A stretch of DNA of 64,000 nucleotides. It comes from Eopsaltria australis (Eukaryota > Chordata > Aves > Passeriformes > Petroicidae). Shown here in pieces: positions 1 through 12,200 of this stretch; position 1 is the first letter of the stretch; every line of letters starts with the position of its first letter. The notes under the pieces are model-generated. The model did not search any database. It had not been told where the DNA came from and saw only the letters and a list, made by a program, of their open reading frames with translations. The stretch lies in contig JAVTVJ010000793.1 in NCBI GenBank assembly GCA_034509425.1, forward strand, positions 310,001-374,000, read 5' to 3'. A program made the position numbers and the translations under genes.

Positions 1-3000
1 GAAATTCTAAATGGAAGAAACTTGGAAAAATGCTCATAATGAATTAAACTGTGACTGTACTCCCAGAGAGGCGAGAGGGAGAGAGGGAGACTTCACAGGC
101 ACTAGCTGAAGAAAATCCCCAGTCTTTTTCTTTAAATAGGTGATGATGGGATAACTTTAAGAGAAGAAGCAGCAAGCTGAAGAGGAATGGAAAACCATCT
201 TTCATGTCATCATGAAGGAGAAACAGAGCCAGCCAAACAAAAAGAAAAAAAACTGTCAGTAATTTGACATAATGACTGCAGCCCAGGAGAGGCGTAGGCA
301 CAACGCTTCTCATCTTTTCAGGCCATACACACTGTTCACCAACACTGTACTGAAGAAAATATCAGAAACATTTATAGCAGCAAATGGAAAGTTTTGACAC
401 AAAGTGTTCATGTGTTGTTTGCTCATTTTAACAAGGTTTTACCAATGAGATCAGAGCTTTTAAATATAGAGGATACACTAAGCAATCCATATATATCATA
501 TGGACATACAGACTTGGCTGTCTATTTTCTCTCCTGATGCATATTTAAGAATTTCTGTGCATCAATTTAGTACATTCAAGTATAGTATCACATGAACAAA
601 TGACAACTGGAAGAAAAAGGTTTTCTTATCCTCATTATATCACAAAGAGATTTTCTGAATTTTTTTTTTTTATTCATTTAAGTACTTTATTCACATATCT
701 TTGAATTCTCTAAGCAAACTTCTATTAATCTTGGTTCACCTTGCTCTCAAAGTTATACAAAAAGATAGGGGCAGGAGGGAAGGAAGCATGACACTAGAAA
801 ATGATAGCCACCATGTATATTAACACTATCAATGGAAGCACAGTTTACCCAAAATGTTTCTTGAAGATGGAGATTATAAAGTAAATTCCCTCCTGAATAC
901 AGTTCAGTTCACAAGTGTGCTGGACTATGCTGTTAGCACAGTCCATAGCATATTCCGTAATTACTCCAAGATACTTCCTTTAGACGAAAAGGTCTGTCAA
1001 CCACTGTAATTATTAACCCTGACTTTTGAAAATGCAAGATTTCCTAAGTAGTAGGAAAAATATTTGCAAAGTATTGCAGCCCAAAATTTTTCACATGCAA
1101 AAAAGTATCTTACTTATTCCTATACAACAGGATAAAAAAAGCAACAGTTTATTAAAATGCAGGTACTGATTCTCATGTTAGAGTAGAAGTCATGAGTCAG
1201 AACCAAAGATCCAACCTTCTATATAATCAAACCTCAGTTTTACACAAGTGGATGTATATGAATTACAGAAACTATTAAAGCAGAAATAACGAAAGTGTTC
1301 AGGGTATATTTTTGGATTACAGCATAGGCCAGTCATGAGTTCAGACCTGGAAATCATAAATACAAACATGTACAATCCCACAAGCTGATGCTGCAAATTT
1401 TAGGTAGAGGATAAAATATTTTTATGCTGAAGTATACTGATAGCACAGTATATTTCACCTACTCATTATAAATAGATTTGTTATCTTCTTGAAAATTTTA
1501 CCCTCAGTGACAGGCTGGAAAACTGCACTATTAGCCTCCAAAGGGACACAGGCTCCTTAAAAGCTCCTGAAGACACTCTCCTTAACAAAAACTACAGCCT
1601 TCAGGATAAATCCTACTGCTGCGTTCCATTTTCTGTTATCTGAAGTAACAAACAAAGCTTATTGTTACAAACTTAAAATTGGCTACTGGGCCAAAAATCA
1701 CCTTGGCTTTTCCCTTTTAAGAGAAGTCAGCAGCAAATGACCATAGGGGATGGTAGGAGCACAGCAAGCCTAGAGTGATGCACTTGCAGCATTCTTTCAG
1801 TTTGCAGTGCTGATACTTCCCTAACTCAGGGTGGTATCTTCGTAATTAAAGTTGTTAAAGATTTTTTCATTAACAAAAGTTCAAATTGCTCAGGTTCTAA
1901 ACCAATGAAAATGTTTTTCATCCTTTGACAAGCAGCCCAGCAGTTTTGTTACTCAATCACTCTTTTTTTATAAGAATACCACTCAGCAGAATTACAAGAT
2001 ACTATCCAGGTCTTGCATCTACTGAGATGGAAAACAACTACTCCCTATTCACCTTCTTTGTGCAGCTCATAATTTTCAAAATCTGTATTACATTCATCCA
2101 CTTAGCCAAATAATCCAAGCTGGAGAACATAATCCATCACCCAGAAACTGTTCCATACCTTTGATCACACTTACCTTGCTCCCTTATTATTTTTTTTAAA
2201 TTCCAAATCATCTTTTTAAAATGGGATGGACAAAAGGGATTAGAACAGCATTCAGCATATTGAGCACAAGCTCATTTCAAGTTTCAAAAGTAGCAAAGTG
2301 ACGTTTCTCTCAAAGACTACTTATATAAATCCTTCTCTCCCCTACGTGGTAACAGGCAATGCTTCTACCATGAGTGCTTAGATTTTTACAAACTTCTGGT
2401 AAGAAGACTTTTTCAAAATGCACTTTGGAAATAAAATTAAACCATTCAATTGTTCACAGGCTCAGTGATTCCTTCCAAAAGCTGCCAGATTTGTTCGGCT
2501 TTACAGGAGCTACCGAAAATATTAAATAATACAGGATTTTATCTTTTAAGCATTAATTCTGCTTATTTTACACTTTCTCCAAACCTTCCTGATGCCCATG
2601 GCTAATTGCCTGTGCTCTCCTGAATCCCCTTGAAATAATTTTCAAAATCTAATGTCATCTCTACTCAATTCCATTCCACACAATACCAAAGCAGTTTTGA
2701 GTAGTGGCTTTTTTGATTACCCATTACTAGAATCTGCAATAGGAGGAAATCATAGATATTCATTAAACAGAGCAGACTTAGCAATTGACACTGAAATTCT
2801 TGTTAGGCATCCATGCACAGTACCCTAGTGATGGATTCAATCTTTTCAAACTAATGGGGAGGAATATAAGTCCTCCAGTGACAAAGCAAGTGACTAGAAA
2901 TTTCTTAAATTGAGAAAGGTAGGTAAAATTAAGAAAAAATTCCTGAACTCCTGCTCTTCTTTGAATTTTCTTGTCCTTCAATAGAAGTTTAAAACACTGT

Positions 3001-4364
3001 AAAACATTATTTACAAGACATAAATCAAACATCTGAGCATAAAGACAGAAAGGATTTTGGATAGAATTACCTATTGTGGATAGCTTTATGTTCCAGAAAA
3101 TTTGTATCTCATATATGACATGCAGATAAAGTAAGAAAAATACCATTTAGGAGTATCATTTGATAAGTGATTACTAGAAATGGTGAAGTTGTCCATTTCT
3201 CATTAGAATAAAAGCCATTCTAGAACCCTGAATGGATACAACTGCCTGTTCTATTTGCAGAACCTATTTCTCATTAAATTTCTCACGTTTATGACTTTCC
3301 ACAAAGCTGTTATTTTAGTGTTTTAGAGCACAATCCTTACCAAACAAACTACTGTTTTTCCTTGCAATAGTCATGCCTTCAAGAAAAAAACTCACCATGT
3401 CTTATCCCATTCTCAGGATCCAACCTGGATGAGACATTAGCTTATAATGAACAACCCAGATTTTTGGAAATTACTGAACAGTTATTACCATAGAGAGGTT
3501 CTAACTCACAGAGGAAGGGACAGGCACACACCATGAATATATGCACTTGAAACACTGAAGAGAATAATGTACAGAAATAACTACTGCCAGCATTTTAGAC
3601 AATCCTTGACAGGGCTTCCACATTTGTAAAGCATTAATTTCTGACTGGCATTGGGATCTGTTTATACAGAAATTGGTGCATGACTGCAGTTCTCTATTTC
3701 AGTATCAACTATGCAATGTTATTGGGGACTCTTTGGCCTGCCTTTCAGATTTTTGTATCATATATCCCATTTTCCCTTAACACACCATATTTGCCATGCT
3801 ATTTTCAGCTGAGGAAGGCAGGATGAAAGACCATTTCCTCTATTTAGCTAAGCTTATAGCTTACTTTAGCTAAGCTTACTTAAGAAGTGCAGGGCTGATA
3901 CACACCCAGAAATCCTAGGCACTGCATTTGCACAGGTAGATCCTTCAGCCTGATACAGAAACCTGATCCTTGCATGAAAGCACATATGCAGAAGACAGAG
4001 AGCTCCCATGACAAGAGACAGGTAGCAGACAGCAGCAGATGCTTAAAATCCATATTCCTTTTATCTTTTTATCTTGGCTAACAAACTCATACACACAGAA
4101 AACAGATCTGCAATTCAGCATAGTCCTAAACTAACACTCAAGTGAATTGCAGACATAACCAAGAAACTTGTCTGGCAGGAGTTCAATGGAAAGGTACAAA
4201 GAAAGTCATATTTGACCTAGTTTTCCCTTAAAATAAATCTCGAGAAGATCCTGTGAAGAATTTTCAGAAGACTTATTTCTGCACATGCTTCTCAGCATTT
4301 GAACTGTGTGATCATGTTATTTATTGGATCCGCTAGACCTCTGAAAGGCTTTCCAAGCACCATT

Positions 4365-4388
4365 CCATCCATCCATCCATCCATCCAT

Positions 4389-4424
<36 letters not shown>

Positions 4425-4426
4425 CC
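4365..4426. repeat. (ATCC)n microsatellite
   Basis: About 15 tetranucleotide units, 62 bp, with a single A-to-G interruption at 4415. The purity suggests it could be length-polymorphic. The repetitive GWMD-type peptide it encodes on the minus strand is an artefact. Confidence 0.95.
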
Positions 4427-5270
4427 TTCAAGCATAGGTTAGCAACAACTTTCCATAACTCAGGACTGAGAAAGAACTCTGCAGGATTCCATTTGAGGGT
4501 TATAAATCTTGCTATTTTATCAGCCATAGAAAGAGCTACTACGTACCTAAGCACACTCCAGTCCCTGGATATGAATTATCTCACTTTTATTCTAAAAATT
4601 ACCAGGCTCTGATAAATAATTATATTAATATTTTAGTCCTATTTTTAATACATCTGGTTAGATCATTATGCAATGCATGTATTTCCCTTTTGGTTATTTT
4701 ATTACCTGTATACTTGAACTTAAAATGAAAAGTTGTACTCTACACAGGAACATTATATTTTCAGGTGGCACAGATCAATGTGAACTTTTTACTTGAATGT
4801 TAATGAGACACTATTGAGGAAAGTGTTATAAAGGATAATTTAGTAATAAAAAAAAAGTTAATAATCTGGATATATGGGAATGTCTACTTAATTACATGGA
4901 AAAAATACTCATGGGATAATTCTAGTTTTCCCATATGAACAGCCACAGTTGAAAATACAAAAATGTTCATGCATCATCTACAGTTTAGAAGGGTTCCAAA
5001 GACAACCAGCTTTATCACACACATCGAAGATGTATTTTGCATACGGCCACACACAGCCTCAGAAGCAGCTTTTTATAAATCAGCATAAATCAGCACACCT
5101 TGTAAGAATACAGGCTAGAGACAAGTTCTGTGGAAAAGGACCTGAAACCTCAGTAGGCAGAAAGCTTAAACTGAGTCACTGGTAAGCCCTGGCAACAAAG
5201 CCAGCCAGCAGACTCCTGGCCCAGTAGATGGAGGGAAGCGCTTCTCCTCACTCAGCATCCACTGCAAAAT

Positions 5271-5440
5271 CAGAGGGTGGCAGGGACCTCAGGCCATCTA
5301 AGTCCAAGCACTGCCCAAAGGTGAGTCACCTGGAGCAAGCTGCTCAAGGCCATGTGGATTCTGGTTTTGAACTTCCAGGATGGGGATTCTACAGCCTCTC
5401 CGACCAAACAGTTTCAGAGTTCAATCTTTACTGTGTAGAT
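5271..5440 (-). mobile_element. CR1 LINE 3' fragment, antisense
   Basis: The plus strand reads as the complement of a CR1 3' region: GGGACCTCAGGCCATCTAAG, then a TCACCTGGAGCAAGCTGCTC-like block and GGGGATTCTACAGCCTCTC. The 3' end is to the left. It is 5' truncated and diverged, and its truncated end faces the sense copy that begins near 5480. Edges are approximate. Confidence 0.75.
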
Positions 5441-5479
5441 TTTCCTTCAAATGTTTAAAAATAATTTCTTGTATTTCAA

Positions 5480-5960
5480 GACCACATCTAAACTACCACA
5501 TCCAGTTTTAGAGATCCTGATACAAGGAAAAGGTGATAAACTTCAGAATAAACTGAAGCAAGAGCAAAAGGTCACCAAGATGCTCAGAGATATGGAGTAC
5601 ATGCTCTTTGACAGGCTGGGGAAACTGGGCCTGTTCAGCCAGAATAAAAGAAAGCTCCAGAAGCACCTAATCACAGCCTGATAAAACCCATGTTATCAAG
5701 ATTACAAACCTCCATTTTTAACAGTGGTGCACAGCAGAAAGATAAGAGAAAAGCAGCATAAAAAAAAAAGTTCCATCTGGCTATTGGGGAGTAACTTCAA
5801 CATACGGACAAGGAACACTGGAATAGGTTAGCACAGAGAAAAGTCTCTGTGCTTGAAGGGTTCAAGACCTAACTGGACAAAGCCTTGAGAAACTCAATCT
5901 GACCTCAGAGCTGGCCCCACATTGAGCAGAATTATCCAATGTTCTTATGATTTCAGAAGC
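5480..5960 (+). mobile_element. CR1 LINE 3' fragment, sense
   Basis: It reads in CR1 order: CCAGTTTTAGAGATCCTGAT, a diverged GACAGGCTGGGGAAACTGGG, CTGTTCAGCCAGAATAAAAG, and finally TTGAGCAGAATTATCCAATG with a TTCTTATGATTTC tail typical of CR1 3' ends. It is heavily diverged. Edges are approximate. Confidence 0.72.
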
Positions 5961-7154
5961 TCTCATGTGTTCTCCTGAAATCTTTCTGGGACAAAAACCA
6001 AAGAAAAAATTTAGAGCACAGACTCATGAAGCACTGAAAAGGAAAACCATTACATACATCATCATCCAAAACTGACTGCTGTTAGACAGCTACAGATTTC
6101 AAGATTAGATGATATTTTGGAGAGATAAATTTATATTTTAAAAGTCCTAGTATTTGTTAGATCAATTTTTAAAACATTAATCAAACTGTGATATGAAACA
6201 CGCACGGTCACTCAGAAACCTAAACTTAGAGACAACCAACAGAGAAAGAAGATGCAAAGTAATCTAAGAACAAAAAAGAGATTAAATTATCATGCAAGAT
6301 TAAACATTAACTACTGGAAAAGTTCTGCAAACTCTCTAGCTGGACCCAAAAACCTACTTGCATAGGAACCTCCAGATAACAAAAAAACAGCATGGAGAAA
6401 TCTGCTAAAGTGACATGATTTGAACAAGTTTTTATTTCTTCTGTCAGCTGAGAACTGTATGCATGTCAGGAACTGACTGTCCAGCTGCCCAATGCCAACT
6501 CCTGCTCTTTATTGCACAAGTCTGTGTGGTTCAAAGATGCACTCTTATATTAAAAATACACAGTCACATTAGATACATAAGGGAGGGAGGTAAGATGAGT
6601 GAGGAATGAAGAAATAATAGATACTATGTGTGGTAAAATTCGAGCAAGAAATGCAATATGCCTTAACAACACCTTTGACAATTCTAGAATCAAGCAAATT
6701 AGACCATCTGGATGGGTTGGAAAAATAAATGAGTTCTCTGTTAAGAATAATAAAGGGGTACAAATACAATCATACAATCATTCTTCCATTACACTCGTCT
6801 ACTCTGAAAAGACAAAACACACAAAAAATGAATCTAGCTCAATTTAACCAAAAATTTCACAAGATGACCCTAACTGTAATCTGAGTGCACTCTTTAAACT
6901 TATTCAGTACTAGTAGGGCAAGATGAAATGGAAGCTCATATTGATGAATAAATTAATGGAAATACTCTGCAGAGATTCTTTGATTGCAATTACCACTTCA
7001 CATATCCCTGTACAGTTAATTCAGACATCTCAGACAAAACCATCACATACATCACATGGGAGTCTGCTGTGCCATATTTTCAGAGCAAAATGATTGTGCA
7101 TCCAGAATGCAAATCAGCCAGAACTCTAGCATCACACAATGAACCCACTGGGAA

Positions 7155-7800
7155 TCTTTAAAGTTCATCTAGTCCAAACCTCCTACCATGAGCAGGGACA
7201 GCTTCAGTTCCATCAGGTTGTTTAAAGACACATCAGTCCTGACCTTGAACATTTCCAGGAATAGGACATCCACAACTTCTTTGGGCTCCCTCATCATAGA
7301 AAATGTACTCCTTATGTTCAATCTAAATCTACTCTCTGCTTGAAATGTTGCCCCTTGTCCTATCACTACAGGCCCTGGCAAGAAGTCTCTCTCCAGTTTT
7401 CTTAAAAGCCCCCTTTAAGTACTGAAAGGTTACAGTAACATGTCCCCAGAGCCTTCTCCTCACCAGACTGAACAACACCAATGTTCTCAGCCTTTCCTCA
7501 TAGGAGAGATGCTCCAGCCCTCTGATCACCTTCATGGCCCTCCTCTGGACCCACTCCAGCAGGTCTATGTCTGTCCTGTGCTGGAGATCCCTGAAATGGC
7601 TGCAGCACACCAGGTGGGGTCTCACAAGAACAAAGCAGAGGGGCAGAATCCCCTCCTTCACTTTGCTGCCCACCTGCTTTGCAGCAGTCCAGGACACAAC
7701 TTTCTGGGTTGCCAGAGCACATTGCCAGTCATGTCCACCAGTATCCCAAGTCCTTCCCTACAGGGTTATTTCTTCCGACCAGCTCAACCTGCAACTGACT
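7155..7800 (-). mobile_element. CR1 LINE fragment, antisense (about 650 bp)
   Basis: The clearest CR1 in the left part. On the minus strand it encodes the remains of the reverse-transcriptase C-terminal region, including VRPHLVCC, LLEWVQRRAMKVIRGLEHLS and YEERLRTLVLFSLVRRRLWG. Its 3' end is to the left, near the words for the CR1 tail (CATCTAGTCCAAACCTCCTA). Frames are broken, so it is inactive. Open frames annotated between about 7170 and 7815 derive from it. Confidence 0.92.
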
Positions 7801-9176
7801 GTTTCATCTGTTAAGTAAAGTGGTATCATCACAGAAAGGAAACAAACAGGAGAATGTGAGAAGAAAAACAAGAAACCCTTTTATTTCAGCAGCACTGCAG
7901 TTGAACTGAATTAACTGTAACATCATTAGTCACATCACTAGCATAATCTTTCAAGCCTGCTTTTGATAGATGAGTGCATCCCTGAATGCATCCAACACCA
8001 TTCCGTTTATATAACAGCCTAAATTTTCATCAATGCAGTTTAATTCCATTGCAATTAGTTTCCATATTTTGCTCCTCAGTACCTGACGATTTTGAATGAA
8101 AACAGAATTTTAAGTAGAAATTACCTAATCTGTGAACTTCCTTTCCTAGAAAAAAAATAAAGCAACAGGCCAGTGACAATGATGTTCCAGAAGCAGGTAA
8201 AACAGTTGGAGGGTTTGCATTTCTTTACCTGGCTTTCTTCCTTTCTGGTAGATTTCAAGCTCTCAGTTTTTTTCTTTAGAACTTTTCACATATTTTTGCT
8301 ATGTGGTCAAGTACTTTAAAATTTAGGAGTTCTGAGAGATTGAAATAAGCGAACCAGCATTTGTTACAGGAATTGACGTGAGAAAACTACTACGCGTTTC
8401 AAAAATGCTACACAAAACACTGAGCTATTTGACCTTTAATCAGGAGAAATACACTTAAAACACCTTCAAAAAAGTTAAAGCCTTTTGTTGTTCATTCAAT
8501 TTTATAACAGTTTTGTCAAAAATGAACTCTGTTACAAGTTTCAATTCACAATGCATCTTAAAGAATATTGTAGATACTTCTAATCTTCATAAACTTTTAA
8601 GCCCATGAACATTTACATAAAAATCTACCATTATTACTACCAACTTGCTGCATGTAATAGAAAATTGTGCCTTCATTTATAGCTTTTCCTCATAGAAAAA
8701 ATTCAAACACTCAGTGAAGTAAGCATAAGTATCAAATTTTAAATGGGTATTTTAAAAATATGAAGATAATTTCAGGAACTATTAAGACAGCAATCACTTA
8801 CAGGTTGCTATATTAATGACTTAAAAATTAATAAACAAGCTGGTTTTTTACCACCTCAGTGAGATACTGAGCAGCTATTCTTCATGCTTGGTGACAGAGT
8901 TGCAAAACCTCCCTCTAGAACTGGAGGTTTCAGTTCTGCTCTAGAACATCCCACCACAATGAAACATGCAGACATTTTGATGAAGAGAAGTTGCACAGAT
9001 TTTTTTTTTTCTTTTCCTTTCTTTCCTATGCCAAACTCACTGTGGATTTCTCCAATGGAAAAATCGACTTCTCCCCTGTTTTTCATAGATGTACTCTTTT
9101 TCAGCTTTAAAGTATTTCAAAGCCATGACATTAATCAGTTAACTCCACTACTTACAGACAGGAAAAATCAATTTAC

Positions 9177-9286
9177 CTGAATGCCATCAAGCAACTTGCT
9201 CATGCACCAGTAACTGTCAGCTTCTATGTTCTGCAGCACTTCTTCAGGCAGACTGGAAACATCAAAATTTTCCACTTCTTCTTCTT
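9177..9286 (-). CDS. TBC1D22A: TBC1D22A coding exon 9
   Basis: A 110-nt exon with donor GTAAAT and acceptor TCCTGAAACAG directly followed by AAGAAGAAGAAG. It completes a glutamate codon and reads [18 protein letters not shown], then [19 protein letters not shown] (residues 340-376), ending in phase 0. [13 protein letters not shown] is a family-specific block of the TBC domain. The next expected segment (starting DNYTFAQPG in the family) was not found between 1 and 9176, so the next exon is outside the window. The repeated AAG after the acceptor creates tandem AG acceptors. Confidence 0.95.
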
Positions 9287-12200
9287 CTGTTTCAGGAAAA
9301 GAGAGAGAAAGACAAGTCAATGAAGTGCACAGAATAAATAAAGCAAGAATGAGGAAAATAATTGAAAACAAAGACAGTCACCACTTATCTTCTAGTCAGA
9401 AACTTCAATGCACATTTACTTTAACAGGGGCTAAATGAATCATTTATTGCTCAACTGTGTCATCTAATGGCTTTAAATGTTAATGAATACTTAATTTCTT
9501 GCAGACTGTGAAAATCTCAAATCATGCCTGGTTAACCAGAATTAATATATAATAAATTACTTTATTCTAAACATTTTACACCTGACAGAAGATCAGAAGC
9601 ACTTTGAGAGCACTCAAGCTATATATGAACAATCCTGAAGAAGACAACTATGTTTGCACTATGCACAGAATGTGCAAATATGTTGCCAGTCTTCACAGAA
9701 GATAAAGCCCTGAAAAATACTTTTCAGAAAACCACTGAACTTTATTTAGAAAGCAGACTACAGCTTTTCAAAGAGGATTTGTTTTTCAGGCAAGTATTTG
9801 AAATTAGAAGGAAATCAGACAAAAGGAAACAGATAATTCCCACTCCCCATCCCCCAAAAACTCTGTGATTCTTTGTGATTCTGCATGCTGGAAAAGCACA
9901 GAACCCAAATGACCTAATTCATGGAAACTGAGTCTTCCACACAAGTGCATTTCAAGAAATTTACACTTCAACATAACCACAATTTTACGTTTTCTTTTTA
10001 AGGCATAGCATCTGAATTAATTCACTCTGAAAAGCAACGGAATGTGCTGTTCTGCCACCTAACTCTCAAAGATCCCATACAGCTCCAGAAGAGAGTTTAA
10101 CATGACCTGTGAAGGCTCTGAGTAAAAGCTGTAGCTTCCTTCTTGCAGCAGCTCACAGTGTCTTACTGTAACAAAATGAGTATCAAGAAAGGATCTGCCC
10201 CAGCCCTGGTTTACTCTCAAGGACAGGGAAGTGCAGAAGAGATTAATTCTACCTAAATTGTGCATGGTATACCAAAGAATGAATTTCCTCCATTACATAA
10301 ATGCAAGGTAGCAAAGAATGAAAAGTAAGAGAAAGCCAAGAATATGTATCTTAAAACTCCTCTATTACCTGTCTTATAGCATTGCAGTATGTAATTAGAG
10401 GTGCTGAAGTACAAAAAAAGAAGCAACCCATCCTCACTCTGCCACGCTATGTCTACAGAAAAAAAGTAAATGTACCATAGTTCCTCGTATTTATATAAAA
10501 TACAAACATATACTGAACTGTCTTCCCTTTGAATGAAGTTTTCCAGACCTCCTCCACTAAACATTTGCTGAAAGAATGAGATTACAACTACTTTGACAAT
10601 GTGTTCCTTTGCAAATTTTCTGCCTTGGAGCACCTTTTCTTTTCATGACACTGGTATCACATTTCTGAATGAAAAGGTAGCTATAAACCATATCACAACA
10701 CAGTAACTCTTCTACTGTGGGTACGAAAAGATAATGAATGAAAAAGACTTTTTATGTCCTTTCTCATCTTTCTTATCTTACCTCAGTTTTGTCTCTCTCT
10801 TTCAAAATCTACCATTTCACACTACATTCTCACATTAGGTTTTAAAACAACAAAAAAACTGAAGATCCATAAAAACATCAAAGGTGAGCATCTTCCCCTC
10901 CCTTCACAGCCAACAAAGACGACCAAGAAGTGACAGAGTACTGCCTGACTTGTTCTAAACTAGAAAGATAAATAAATCAGATGAATCACATAAAAAAAAA
11001 AAACTTGTTTCTCAGTGTTAGCTATAATTTTCTCTTAAAAGGATTGCCTCAGAATGCAGACCTCTAAACTGTGGAAGTCTAAACTTAGCTGAAATAAAGC
11101 TTTAAACACCCACCAAACAATCTGCCATCCTGCGACTGAACTACCTACAAGCTATGAGAAAATCAGGGCAGTTTGTGAAGGTAGGCTAAATGAAGTAACT
11201 TGGACAGCAACAACACTCCAGCTTTTCTAGATTGTTTTTTAGGTTGTTTTGTTTTTTTTTTTTTTAAGTAGATTCTGATTGTTCTAATAAAGATGGATTA
11301 TCAAATTAAAATGACCATTCCCTCCTTCCCCAAAAATATAACATAGCTTTTAAGAAATATCTTTCAATGGTTCCAATTACTGTTCATCAGAGGAATGCTC
11401 CCCAAGCTCAAAGAGGAAGTGAGGACAGGCCTTTCTGAAAAGAACACAGGTCTGACATAAATTCACTGCTCTAAGTAAAATTCTCATTATTCCAGAGGGA
11501 ACAACAGATACAGATTGCTTTTAGGAATCTTTCCTCACTGAAAAAATCGGCAGTCCCCAATTATAATGTCACAGAACCACATGCTCAGCCATTACAGGCA
11601 TAAAAATAGCAGTTTTTTGAAGTATTTGTCCAGCTGTCTTGTTTTGTCCCCCATCTGAAGAGACATCCAAGAACTCTGTGGCTTAAAGAGACTGATCTTT
11701 AGAATCTCCATAAGCTTCTTAAACGCAAAATAATTATTCAAGATTGTCAATATGTTCTTTAAATGTATAAGCTACTTCTGGACCAATTTTAAATCCCACT
11801 GTCCTTCCAAATGCACCACACTAAGTCATCTCTTCTGAAGTCAGATTTGAAAGTTTAGAAATTTAAAAAAATCCAATTAAGTGTTTAAGACATCTCAGTT
11901 GTATTTCTATTGTGCCCTAGCAGTATTTCCCATGTGTAAAGCAACCGTGTCAAACTTTGGCTTAAAATTCTGCAACCAAGTATTTCAACGAATAAGTTTA
12001 ATTACTTGGAGCTATATAAAAATATGGCTTCATTAAAACAGTTAAGATGTATATTTTTGGATATGTCACATTAACTGGTACTTTTTGATTCAAATGTGGT
12101 TTATGATGAACAAGGAGCTACACTGTGGAAGCACCCAAGAACTCTTCGAATAAAGATGGCACAGCATCACAAAAGCAAAGTCTCAAACAAGCAAGTGTTC

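Larger units (their letters stand above)
1..9176 (-). other. TBC1D22A: Intron 9 of TBC1D22A (partial)
   Basis: AT-rich intron sequence running off the left edge. It contains an ATCC microsatellite, two facing CR1 pieces and a longer antisense CR1. I saw no further TBC1D22A exon. A partial 22-bp tandem duplication starting TTTAGCTAAGCTTA lies at 3843-3879. Small open frames here have no recognisable similarity, or are CR1-derived (about 7170-7815). Confidence 0.85.

Noticed and set aside
7169..7818. Overlapping open frames on both strands
   Set aside because: They are remains of CR1 ORF2 on the minus strand, and its shadows; frames are broken.
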